DNA from: an uncultured Prevotellaceae bacterium
GTDB taxonomy: Bacteria; Bacteroidota; Bacteroidia; Bacteroidales; Bacteroidaceae
Direction of reading: 5' to 3'
Assembly: GCA_902768785.1 (NCBI GenBank)
Contig: CACXMM010000018.1
Span: 16,084-80,083 of the forward strand
Length of the DNA: 64,000 bases
Part shown: in pieces, positions 54,436 through 62,862 of the stretch
Layout of the letters: the number at the start of each line of letters is the position of its first letter
How positions within the stretch are numbered: the stretch's first letter is position 1
Position numbers and translations under genes: made by a program
Notes under the pieces: model-generated
The model's input: the letters and a program-made list of their open reading frames with translations, nothing else
Told to the model about the DNA's origin: nothing
Databases searched by the model: none

Positions 54436-55248
54436 TCAGCTTGTAATATCACTCACTTCCGTTACATGATCGATCCATCCATTCATAATCACTGCAGGCG
54501 AATGGGTAGTGAGGATAATCTGTACGTTGGGATTCAACTCAAGGATCAGGTCGATGAGACGTTGCTGCCAATCCACATGAAGGCTCACCTCCGGCTCGTC
54601 CATGAACAGCACATAAGGCTGGGAATCTTCCACCAAAACGGTAAGGAGGATGGCCAGCATCTGCTTCTCGCCACTTGACAGCTGGTAGGGAACCAGAGTC
54701 TCGCCGATCTGTGAGAAACGAATCTCGTTCTCTGTACGCACTATCTTCTTCCCCGTATCCTTGAAGAGATCGTCAATAGTGTCCTGGAACTTTTTCTTCG
54801 GTGCACTGATCTCCTGGGCTTTTTGTGCTGAATCCAGACCACCACTCTGCAGGGCAGAAATGATCTTGTTCCCCATGTTTACCTGATAATCAAGATATTT
54901 ACGTTGCAACTTGTATAACTGCCAGTCGAGCTCCGTCGCCAGACTGATATCCATTTTGCTCACCGACTCCGCATTCAAGATGGGACGGTCGAACGAACGG
55001 ATCACGTCAAAACGGATATGGGTGGCCTCGGCAGGATAGGTTTTCACATGAACGCCCTTCAACAGATGGTTGACGATGTCGCCATTGGCACTTACACTTT
55101 TTACCACCTTATTTAATATAGTACTCTTACCTACCCCGTTGATACCACTCAGGATATTCACTCGACGGTCGAGATCCCAGATGATGTGCTTCTTGCCACT
55201 CCACAAGGAATCAATCTCTATCTGCTCAATATAATCCGCGTATTTCAT
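54436..55248 (-). CDS. ABC-type AAA ATPase paired with DUF4435 (AriA-like)
   Basis: 270 residues. Walker A in SGINGVGKST (about 34-43), ABC signature LSSGEKQ (190-196), Walker B YVLFMDEPEVSLH (Glu about 218) and switch His in LTTHSPAVI (about 249). An inserted helical region (about 105-170) sits where SMC/OLD-type proteins carry their coiled coil. Such AAA_15/AAA_21 ATPases are the partner of TOPRIM nucleases in OLD, Gabija and PARIS systems. AriA is usually longer, so this is a compact form. Promoter box TATATTTG at 55276-55269. Confidence 0.85.
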   Translation of the reverse strand: MKYADYIEQIEIDSLWSGKKHIIWDLDRRVNILSGINGVGKSTILNKVVKSVSANGDIVNHLLKGVHVKTYPAEATHIRFDVIRSFDRPILNAESVSKMDISLATELDWQLYKLQRKYLDYQVNMGNKIISALQSGGLDSAQKAQEISAPKKKFQDTIDDLFKDTGKKIVRTENEIRFSQIGETLVPYQLSSGEKQMLAILLTVLVEDSQPYVLFMDEPEVSLHVDWQQRLIDLILELNPNVQIILTTHSPAVIMNGWIDHVTEVSDITS

Positions 55249-55268
55249 ATCTCATGCAATTTCCATCG

Positions 55269-55276
55269 CAAATATA
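55269..55276 (-). promoter_or_regulatory. -7 promoter box of the ATPase-DUF4435 operon
   Basis: TATATTTG on the minus strand, 20 bases before the ATG at 55248. Confidence 0.5.
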
Positions 55277-55386
55277 GTAAAAAAACGCGAACCACGAATA
55301 AAGAATGAAAAATAATGTGTACCTTTTCCATCGAAATAAACAAAAATTAGGAAAAAATGGAAGCTAAAAAGCCTAAAAAAGTCAAT

Positions 55387-55457
55387 ATACCACAAATATG
55401 GTATGCCAAATGACCCGAATGTGCTATTTCCAGATATATTTTTTCACCGTACCTTTG
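55387..55457 (+). promoter_or_regulatory. metY promoter with an upstream ATACCA/TGGTAT palindrome
   Basis: The -7 box TACCTTTG is at 55450-55457, about 65 bases before the ATG at 55522. ATACCACAAATATGGTAT (55387-55404) is a 6-6-6 inverted repeat about 46 bases further up and could bind a regulator. Confidence 0.45.
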
Positions 55458-55521
55458 CACCCAGAAACATTTCATTAATCACCTCTCCACAAGGAGAACT
55501 AAAGAAAGAAAGGGTTAGAAT

Positions 55522-56814
55522 ATGAGTAACAAGAAACTTCACTTCGAGACATTGCAACTTCACGTAGGTCAGGAACAGCCAGATCCGGCAACAGATGCAC
55601 GCGCTGTACCTATATATCAGACTACCAGTTATGTGTTCCGTAACTCCCAGCATGCTGCCGACCGCTTTGGTTTGCGCGATGCAGGTAACATCTACGGCCG
55701 GCTCACCAACTCCACCCAAGGAGTGTTCGAAGACCGTGTAGCAGCCTTGGAAGGTGGTGTAGCAGGATTGGCCGTTGCCAGTGGTGCCGCTGCCGTAACC
55801 TATGCTCTTCAGAATATCGCCCAAGCTGGCGATCATATTGTGGCAGCGGATAACCTTTACGGCGGATCCTTCAATCTGATTACCCACACGCTGGCCACCC
55901 AGGGAGTAAGCAATACCATTGTCAAAGTGAACGATCTGGAAGCGTTGGAGGCTGCCATCCAGCCAAACACCAAGGTTGTTTATGCAGAAACATTCGGTAA
56001 CCCCAACAGTGATGTCACCAACATCGAGGCTGTTGCCGCCGTGGCCCATAAACACCATATCCCGCTAATCATTGACAACACATTCGGTACTCCTTATCTG
56101 ATCCGTCCTATCGAGCATGGTGCAGACATCGTGGTACATTCTGCAACAAAATTCTTAGGCGGCCATGGCAGTTCGTTGGGAGGTGTGATTGTTGACGGAG
56201 GAACATTCGACTGGAAAGCCAATGCCGACAAGTTCCCTTCACTGGCCAAGCCGGATCCCAGTTATCATGGCGCTGTCTTCGCTGACGTAGCAGGTGCAGC
56301 AGCCTTTGTTACACGCATACGTGCCGTCATCCTACGTGATACGGGTGCCACCCTCTCCCCATTCAATGCATGGATACTGTTGCAAGGTCTGGAAACGTTG
56401 AGCCTGCGTGTGGAGCGCCATGTATATAATGCGCTGAAAGTGGTTAACTTCCTGAAGAACCACCCGAAGGTAGCCAAGGTAAACCACCCCAGTCTGCCCG
56501 ACCATACCGACCATGCCTTATACCAAAAATATTTCCCTAACGGAGGCGGCTCCATCTTCACCTTTGAGATCAAGGGTGGTGAGAAAGAAGCATGGAAGTT
56601 CATCGATTCCCTGCAGATATTCTCCTTACTGGCCAACGTTGCTGATGTCAAGAGCTTGGTCATCCATCCTTATACAACCACCCATTCTCAGATGACTCCC
56701 GAGGAATTGGCTCAACAGCACATCACACCTGCCACCGTTCGCCTATCCATAGGCACAGAGCATATCGATGACATCATCGAAGATCTAAGTCAGGCGTTTG
56801 ATCAGATAAATTAA
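55522..56814 (+). CDS. metY: O-acetylhomoserine aminocarboxypropyltransferase (homocysteine synthase)
   Basis: 430 residues, the size of the long MetY form. PLP Lys in HSATKFLGGHGSSLGG; QTTSYVFRNSQHAADRF, YGRLTNSTQGVFEDRVAALE and YAETFGNPNSDVTNIE are typical of the Cys/Met metabolism PLP family. It makes homocysteine from O-acetylhomoserine and sulfide. The cysK gene follows after 33 bases, so the two make a sulfide-fixing operon with one upstream promoter and one downstream terminator. Confidence 0.92.
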   Translation: MSNKKLHFETLQLHVGQEQPDPATDARAVPIYQTTSYVFRNSQHAADRFGLRDAGNIYGRLTNSTQGVFEDRVAALEGGVAGLAVASGAAAVTYALQNIAQAGDHIVAADNLYGGSFNLITHTLATQGVSNTIVKVNDLEALEAAIQPNTKVVYAETFGNPNSDVTNIEAVAAVAHKHHIPLIIDNTFGTPYLIRPIEHGADIVVHSATKFLGGHGSSLGGVIVDGGTFDWKANADKFPSLAKPDPSYHGAVFADVAGAAAFVTRIRAVILRDTGATLSPFNAWILLQGLETLSLRVERHVYNALKVVNFLKNHPKVAKVNHPSLPDHTDHALYQKYFPNGGGSIFTFEIKGGEKEAWKFIDSLQIFSLLANVADVKSLVIHPYTTTHSQMTPEELAQQHITPATVRLSIGTEHIDDIIEDLSQAFDQIN

Positions 56815-56847
56815 AAAGTGGCAATCCATTTTCAAAAATAAACAATT

Positions 56848-57795
56848 ATGGCAAAGATAGCAAAACAGCTCACAGAGCTCATCGGCAACACCCCGTTGCT
56901 CAAATTGGAAAAATTTTCAGCTTTTAAGGGCCTTAAGAACTCCCTTGTCGCAAAAGTGGAATATTTCAATCCAGGAGGAAGTGTCAAAGACCGTATTGCC
57001 TTGGCAATGATTGAGGATGCGGAAAAGAAAGGAATTCTAAAACCCGGTGCCACCATCATCGAGCCGACAAGTGGAAACACAGGTGTAGGACTGGCACTTG
57101 TGAGTGCAGTAAAAGGGTATCACCTGATTCTCACCATGCCCGAGACAATGAGTATCGAACGTCGTAATCTGGTGAAAGCATATGGCGCAGAAGTTCGTCT
57201 GACCAGTGGAAAGGACGGTATGCCTGGTGCCATCCGTGCAGCGAACGAGTTGCGTGACAGTATTCCCGGCTCCGTCATCCTGCAACAATTTGAGAATCCG
57301 GCAAATCCAGAGAAGCATTATCTTACCACAGGACAAGAGATCTGGAACCAGACCAATGGTGACGTAGATATCTTCGTAGCCGGTGTGGGCACAGGTGGAA
57401 CGATCTCGGGTATTGCAAAAGCACTGAAAGAGAAGAAGCCCGATGTGAAAATCGTGGCTGTTGAGCCCGCCTCCTCACCGGTACTGAGCGGTGGACAAAG
57501 TGGTCCGCACAAAATTCAAGGTATCGGCGCAGGATTTGTACCCAAAACCTACAATGGTAATCTCATTGATGAAATTCTACCCGTAGAAAATGATGATGCC
57601 ATTCTGACGGGACGACAGTTAGCACAGCAGGAAGGATTATTGGTGGGCATTTCCTCTGGTGCTGCAGCCTTTGCAGCTGCCAAGATCGCCCAGCGCCCTG
57701 AGAATGCCGATAAGAAGATCGTCGTACTCTTGCCCGACACAGGAGAACGCTATCTCTCCACTGTGCTCTATGCCTTTGAAGAGTATCCTTTGTAA
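56848..57795 (+). CDS. cysK: Cysteine synthase A
   Basis: 315 residues. PLP Lys in [20 protein letters not shown], the substrate loop [13 protein letters not shown], the phosphate loop [15 protein letters not shown] and the C-terminal [11 protein letters not shown] with [11 protein letters not shown] are those of O-acetylserine sulfhydrylase A. It makes cysteine from O-acetylserine and sulfide. Second gene of the metY-cysK unit. Confidence 0.95.
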   Translation: MAKIAKQLTELIGNTPLLKLEKFSAFKGLKNSLVAKVEYFNPGGSVKDRIALAMIEDAEKKGILKPGATIIEPTSGNTGVGLALVSAVKGYHLILTMPETMSIERRNLVKAYGAEVRLTSGKDGMPGAIRAANELRDSIPGSVILQQFENPANPEKHYLTTGQEIWNQTNGDVDIFVAGVGTGGTISGIAKALKEKKPDVKIVAVEPASSPVLSGGQSGPHKIQGIGAGFVPKTYNGNLIDEILPVENDDAILTGRQLAQQEGLLVGISSGAAAFAAAKIAQRPENADKKIVVLLPDTGERYLSTVLYAFEEYPL

Positions 57796-57813
57796 CTTTT
57801 AAATATTGAAAAA

Positions 57814-57856
57814 TGCCGAGGCTCAATACAGTCATCTTGAAGCCTCGGCTTTTTTT
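57814..57856 (+). terminator. Intrinsic terminator of metY-cysK
   Basis: GCCGAGGCT pairs with AGCCTCGGC and is followed by seven Ts. Confidence 0.9.
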
Positions 57857-57924
57857 GTCCTCAATCTTCTCGCGGATTAACTCGCTTTAACTCTCATACA
57901 CTTGGATGTTAGGAATAAAATGCC

Positions 57925-57932
57925 TACTTTTG
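57925..57932 (+). promoter_or_regulatory. -7 promoter box of the PIF1-like helicase gene
   Basis: TACTTTTG, about 42 bases before the ATG at 57975. Confidence 0.5.
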
Positions 57933-57974
57933 CAAACAAATAAGCAAAAGTATTATTGACAGAACATCCATATT

Positions 57975-60407
57975 ATGAAAAAACAAAACAATGAGTTGAG
58001 ACTGGCATGGGACTTCGTGAGTAATACGGGTACGAGTATCTTTCTCACAGGAAAGGCTGGGACAGGAAAGACAACATTCCTGAAAACACTCAAAGAGAAA
58101 TCCTACAAACGGCTCGTGGTGGTTGCCCCAACAGGTGTGGCAGCTATCAATGCCGGTGGCGTTACCATCCACTCTTTCTTCCAACTGCCCCTTTCTCCGT
58201 ATGTTCCTGAAGCCACCTTTCAGTCAAAATTTGATTTCAGCAAAGAGAAACGGAACATTATACGCACCATGGATCTGCTGGTGATCGACGAAATCAGTAT
58301 GGTGCGCAGTGATCTGTTAGATGCCATCGACAATGTACTGCGCCGATATCGCAATCATCGCAAACCCTTCGGTGGTGTTCAACTGCTGATGATCGGTGAC
58401 CTGCAGCAATTGGCACCCGTAGTAACAGAACAGGATGCACAACTCATCAATAAATACTACGATACTCCCTTCTTCTTCGGCAGCCATGCCCTGCAACAGA
58501 TCAATTACGTCACCATCGAACTGAAAGAAGTGTACAGACAGAGTGACGAACAGTTTCTGAATCTGCTGAACAGCATTCGGGAAGGACGAGCCACATCTCA
58601 CGACTACGCCCTGCTGAACCAACGGTGCCAGCCCGATTTCCATCCCAAAGACGAGGATGGATATATACGGTTGACCACCCACAACAACATGGCTCAACGC
58701 TATAATGAAGAACAGCTGCAACGACTCACCTCTCCTGCCCACGTCTTCCAGGCAAAAGTAGAAGGTACATTCCCGGAATATGCCTATCCGACCGACACTG
58801 AACTGACACTGAAGACTGGTGCACAGGTGATGTTTGTTAAAAACGATCCTTCCATCGACCATCAGTTTTATAATGGGAAAATCGGGTATATCACGAACAT
58901 CAATGGCTCAGAAATCACCGTGCATTGTCCTGGCGACAACTACGACATCAAGGTACAGCCCATGGAATGGGAGAATACCAAATACGTGCTCAATGAAAAC
59001 ACTAAAGAGATTGAAGAAGAGGTGCAAGGAAAATTCAGCCAGTACCCTCTTCGACTGGCATGGGCTATCACTATTCATAAGAGTCAGGGACTCACTTTCG
59101 AACGAGCCATCATCGATGCCAGTCTTTCCTTTGCTTCAGGACAAGTGTATGTCGCCCTGAGCCGATGCAAGACACTAGAGGGTCTGGTGTTGGCCAGCCC
59201 CATCTCCGAACGAGCTGTCATCAACGACGCGCGTGTCGGCAACTACATTTCGCAACAAGAGGCAGAGGCAGCCCGCAGCATTGGTCTGTTACCCCAGTTA
59301 AAAGAGGATTATTATAAAGAACAGTTACGCGAGTTGTTCGATTTCTCCGAGCTGCGTGAAAAGGAGGAGTGGATGAGCCGGGTGCTCGATGAATATTTCT
59401 TCCAGCAATTCCCTACCCTATGTCGCCAGCATCGCATCGCCCTACAGGGGATTGCCAATGAGGTTTCCACTGTGGCTTCAAAATGGATCCAAATCATCAA
59501 TAGCATGAACGACGGAGAGTTGCATGGGGAGGCTTTTCTGGAACGTGTCACACGCGGTGCCAAGTATTTCCATCAAACGCTTACAGACATCATGCAACAG
59601 TTGTTGGAAGACACTAGCGTATCCAGTGACAACAAGGCCATCATGAAAAGATTCGAAGAGGCTCTTGCTGATGTCACCCTGTCGTATGAGATAAAGCGAC
59701 GCATCATGGCGATGATCCATGCCGAAGGATTCACTACTGCAAACTACCTTCGGTTTAAGGCAAAGGCAGCCCTTGACGCCATGGAGGATGCAAGTCCGAA
59801 AAAGAAGCCCAAACGAACAGTATCTATGGATGACATCAAGCATCCAGAACTTTACAAACGACTTATCGTATGGCGCGAGAAAAAAGCAAACATCTATGAA
59901 ACCAACCCCAATAACATCATTCAGCAGAGGGCATTGGTTAACATCACAAACTATCTGCCTGCCGACAAACCATCTCTGATGGCGGTTCAGTATGTGGGGC
60001 GCATGAGCGTTACCAAATATGGAGAAGACATTTTGGAAATCGTCAACACCTATCTGGAACAGAATGAGCTCCAAGGTACTTCCGTCTCGGTTATCAAGAA
60101 AGAAGCCAAGCAGCAGAAAGGGATATCGGAAACATATCAGATTACCTTCGACCTATACCGTCAGGGGAAATCACCCGAACAGATTGCCACAGAACGCGGA
60201 TACTCACTATCTACCATCATGGGACATCTAGGCTATTTCGTAAAGAAAGGGGAATTACCAATGTCCGACTTCGTTACACCATCCCAGCAATATGCCATCC
60301 AACAAGCCGTAGCCAAGGTGGGAACGGCACATGGACTCACGGCCATAAAGAACAACTGTGCTGAAGAGGTGACATACGACCAAATCAAGATCGTGCTCTC
60401 TATGTGA
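57975..60407 (+). CDS. PIF1/RecD-like superfamily 1B helicase with HTH tail
   Basis: 810 residues. Walker A in FLTGKAGTGKTTFLKTL, PTGVAAINAGGVTIHSFFQL, Walker B LVIDEISMVRSDLLD, GDLQQLAPV, and the C-terminal RecA motif AWAITIHKSQGLTFERAIID with YVALSRCKTLEGLVL. An SH3-like insert sits near 300-370. The C-terminal 200 residues are helical and end in a winged-helix-like FDLYRQGKSPEQIATERGYS of the RecQ-C/HTH_40 type. It is a 5'-3' helicase that may act on G-quadruplexes or stalled forks. It is common in Bacteroidales; cellular role not shown. Confidence 0.88.
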   Translation: MKKQNNELRLAWDFVSNTGTSIFLTGKAGTGKTTFLKTLKEKSYKRLVVVAPTGVAAINAGGVTIHSFFQLPLSPYVPEATFQSKFDFSKEKRNIIRTMDLLVIDEISMVRSDLLDAIDNVLRRYRNHRKPFGGVQLLMIGDLQQLAPVVTEQDAQLINKYYDTPFFFGSHALQQINYVTIELKEVYRQSDEQFLNLLNSIREGRATSHDYALLNQRCQPDFHPKDEDGYIRLTTHNNMAQRYNEEQLQRLTSPAHVFQAKVEGTFPEYAYPTDTELTLKTGAQVMFVKNDPSIDHQFYNGKIGYITNINGSEITVHCPGDNYDIKVQPMEWENTKYVLNENTKEIEEEVQGKFSQYPLRLAWAITIHKSQGLTFERAIIDASLSFASGQVYVALSRCKTLEGLVLASPISERAVINDARVGNYISQQEAEAARSIGLLPQLKEDYYKEQLRELFDFSELREKEEWMSRVLDEYFFQQFPTLCRQHRIALQGIANEVSTVASKWIQIINSMNDGELHGEAFLERVTRGAKYFHQTLTDIMQQLLEDTSVSSDNKAIMKRFEEALADVTLSYEIKRRIMAMIHAEGFTTANYLRFKAKAALDAMEDASPKKKPKRTVSMDDIKHPELYKRLIVWREKKANIYETNPNNIIQQRALVNITNYLPADKPSLMAVQYVGRMSVTKYGEDILEIVNTYLEQNELQGTSVSVIKKEAKQQKGISETYQITFDLYRQGKSPEQIATERGYSLSTIMGHLGYFVKKGELPMSDFVTPSQQYAIQQAVAKVGTAHGLTAIKNNCAEEVTYDQIKIVLSM

Positions 60408-60418
60408 CAATCTGTCAC
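60404..60418 (+). terminator. Small hairpin across the helicase stop codon
   Basis: GTGACA pairs with TGTCAC around ATC. The stem covers the UGA stop (60405-60407). No U-run. The rest of the 131 bases to dnaK shows no clear TAnnTTTG box. Confidence 0.35.
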
Positions 60419-60538
60419 CTCCTTGTCATACTTTTCACTTCCCCATCTCATGGCATGTGATTTGCTGATTGCTTTTCGAATTGCAACAGCATTCATGTGT
60501 TCATTTAATTCGAGTATAAACAATAAAATAATACAAAA

Positions 60539-62458
60539 ATGGGAAAAGTAATTGGTATTGACTTAGGAACTACAAACAGCTGCGTTGCCGTATTCGAGGG
60601 TAACGAGCCTGTAGTAATCGCAAACAGCGAAGGTAAGCGCACCACTCCTTCTGTAGTGGGCTTTGTTCAAGGCGGTGAACGCAAGATCGGTGATCCTGCT
60701 AAACGTCAGGCTATCACCAACCCGAAGAACACCGTGTATTCTATCAAGCGTTTCATGGGTGAGAACTGGCAGCAGACCGAGAAAGAAATTTCTCGCGTAC
60801 CTTACACCGTAGTTAACGAGAACGGTTATCCGCGTGTAGAGATCGAAGGTCGTAAATATACACCGCAGGAGATCTCTGCCATGGTACTGCAGAAGATGAA
60901 GAAGACTGCCGAGGATTATCTCGGACAGGAGGTGACGGATGCGGTGATTACCGTGCCTGCCTACTTCTCCGACTCTCAGCGTCAGGCTACTAAGGAGGCT
61001 GGACAGATTGCCGGTCTGAACGTGCTGCGTATCGTTAATGAGCCTACTGCCGCTGCTTTGGCTTACGGTGTTGATAAGGCTAACAAGGATATGAAGATTG
61101 CTGTGTTCGACCTCGGTGGTGGTACCTTCGATATCTCTATTCTGGAGTTCGGCGGTGGTGTGTTCGAGGTGCTCTCTACCAATGGTGATACTCACCTGGG
61201 TGGTGATGACTTCGACCAGGTAATCATCGACTGGCTGGTACAGGAGTTCAAGAACGATGAGGGCGCAAACCTCAAGGACGATCCGATGGCTATGCAGCGT
61301 CTGAAGGAGGCTGCCGAGAAGGCAAAGATTGAGCTGTCTTCTTCTACAAGCACCGAGATCAACCTGCCGTATATCATGCCGGTGGCTGGTGTGCCCAAGC
61401 ACTTGGTAAAGACCTTGACACGTGCTAAGTTCGAGCAGCTGGCACACGATCTTATCCAGGCATGTCTGGCTCCTTGTCAGAAAGCCATGGCAGATGCCAA
61501 GCTGTCAACAGCCGACATCGATGAGGTGATCCTCGTGGGTGGTTCAAGTCGTATCCCTGCTGTGCAGACACTGGTGAAGAACTACTTCGGTAAGGAGCCT
61601 TCAAAGGGTGTGAACCCCGATGAGGTGGTAGCCGTAGGTGCTTCTATCCAGGGTGCTATCCTGAACAAGGAAGGTGGCGTGGGCGACATCGTTTTGCTCG
61701 ACGTGACTCCGCTGACACTGGGTATTGAGACATTGGGTGGTGTGATGACCAAGCTCATCGAGGCTAACACGACCATTCCTTGCAAGAAGAGCGAGACTTT
61801 CTCTACAGCAGCAGATAACCAGACTGAGGTAACCATTCATGTGCTGCAGGGTGAGCGCCCGATGGCTGCACAGAACAAGTCAATCGGTCAGTTCAATCTC
61901 ACAGGAATCGCTCCCGCACGCCGTGGTATTCCTCAGATCGAGGTAACCTTCGACATCGACGCCAACGGTATCCTCAAGGTATCTGCCAAGGATAAGGCAA
62001 CGGGCAAGGAGCAGGCCATCCGTATCGAGGCTTCCAGCGGTCTTTCTCAGGATGAGATCAACCGTATGAAGGCAGAGGCTGAGCAGAATGCCGAGAACGA
62101 CAAGCGTGAGCGTGAGCGCATCGACAAGATGAACCAGGCCGACTCGATGATCTTCCAGACCGAGACCTTCCTCAACGAGAATGGTGATAAGCTGGGTGCC
62201 GACAAAGCAAATGTGGAGGCTGCCGTACAGCAGTTGAAGGATGCCCACAAGAGTGGTGACATCACTGCTATCGACAACGCCATCAACAACCTCAACCAGG
62301 TGATGCAAGCTGCCTCTCAGAAGATGTACAGTCAGGCTGGCGGACAACAGACTGGTCCTGGTGCTGGATTCAACGGAGGTCAGCAGGCTGGCGGACAGCA
62401 ACAGTCAGGCAACACTGATGAGACAATTCAGGATGCGGACTTCGAGGAGGTCAAATGA
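60539..62458 (+). CDS. dnaK: Chaperone DnaK (Hsp70)
   Basis: 639 residues. Nucleotide-binding domain with [32 protein letters not shown] and [14 protein letters not shown]; substrate-binding domain with [15 protein letters not shown]; and a Gly/Gln-rich tail ending in DADFEEVK, the typical EEVK-type end. It works with DnaJ and GrpE, neither of which is in the window. No CIRCE operator is visible in the 131-base upstream gap. A terminator follows at 62496-62535. Confidence 0.97.
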   Translation: MGKVIGIDLGTTNSCVAVFEGNEPVVIANSEGKRTTPSVVGFVQGGERKIGDPAKRQAITNPKNTVYSIKRFMGENWQQTEKEISRVPYTVVNENGYPRVEIEGRKYTPQEISAMVLQKMKKTAEDYLGQEVTDAVITVPAYFSDSQRQATKEAGQIAGLNVLRIVNEPTAAALAYGVDKANKDMKIAVFDLGGGTFDISILEFGGGVFEVLSTNGDTHLGGDDFDQVIIDWLVQEFKNDEGANLKDDPMAMQRLKEAAEKAKIELSSSTSTEINLPYIMPVAGVPKHLVKTLTRAKFEQLAHDLIQACLAPCQKAMADAKLSTADIDEVILVGGSSRIPAVQTLVKNYFGKEPSKGVNPDEVVAVGASIQGAILNKEGGVGDIVLLDVTPLTLGIETLGGVMTKLIEANTTIPCKKSETFSTAADNQTEVTIHVLQGERPMAAQNKSIGQFNLTGIAPARRGIPQIEVTFDIDANGILKVSAKDKATGKEQAIRIEASSGLSQDEINRMKAEAEQNAENDKRERERIDKMNQADSMIFQTETFLNENGDKLGADKANVEAAVQQLKDAHKSGDITAIDNAINNLNQVMQAASQKMYSQAGGQQTGPGAGFNGGQQAGGQQQSGNTDETIQDADFEEVK

Positions 62459-62495
62459 GACGCATAAGTAAAGACATAACAAAACCATGAAATGA

Positions 62496-62535
62496 GGGTG
62501 TGTCACTTCAAAATGACACACCCTTATTCTTGTTT
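62496..62535 (+). terminator. Terminator of dnaK
   Basis: GGGTGTGTCA pairs perfectly with TGACACACCC around CTTCAAAA and is followed by a T-rich TTATTCTTGTTTT. Confidence 0.8.
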
Positions 62536-62541
62536 TATCTG

Positions 62542-62685
62542 TCAATCGTCTTCTGGAAAGTGCTCATAATATATATCTGCAATTGTGTCAGCAAATCCCC
62601 ATCCACATGGCGAAGACCATTCCACACACTGCCTCAAACGTGGCTTGAATTGCTCCAACAAATTGTTCTTGGCAATAAATGCCAT
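62542..62685 (-). CDS. Possible small protein or gene remnant
   Basis: 47 residues (MAFIAKNNLLEQFKPRLRQ... ending YYEHFPEDD). Its amino acid composition looks coding, and the same frame is open 19 more codons upstream (QHLRTSISFRDNFEKT) up to a stop at a spot where another frame with MEQNSNNTSELQSPFETILK is open. This suggests a longer ancestral gene with a frameshift. No family recognised and no promoter or ribosome site of note. Confidence 0.35.
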   Translation of the reverse strand: MAFIAKNNLLEQFKPRLRQCVEWSSPCGWGFADTIADIYYEHFPEDD

Positions 62686-62862
62686 TGTCTTTTCAAAATT
62701 GTCTCGAAAGGAGATTGAAGTTCTGAGGTGTTGTTAGAATTTTGTTCCATATATTCTTTTAACGTTTTTACCCATTTTTATATTTCGTGAGTCCGTAAAT
62801 CCGTAATACTTTCAGACCTCAGCCATCAGCCTTCTATATATCAACTGTCCCCATGGCATATG

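Noticed and set aside
55444-56058. 204-codon minus-strand frame opposite metY
   Set aside because: Mirror of the PLP-enzyme reading frame, with no ribosome site and no recognisable motif.
60408-60538. CIRCE operator or clear housekeeping promoter before dnaK
   Set aside because: No TTAGCACTC-N9-GAGTGCTAA element and no convincing TAnnTTTG box were found in this gap.
60563-61447. 294-codon minus-strand frame opposite dnaK
   Set aside because: Long antisense frames over dnaK are a known artefact of its codon use. It has no family features.
62500-62718. 72-codon plus-strand frame after dnaK
   Set aside because: Starts inside the dnaK terminator stem. The opposite strand looks more protein-like there.
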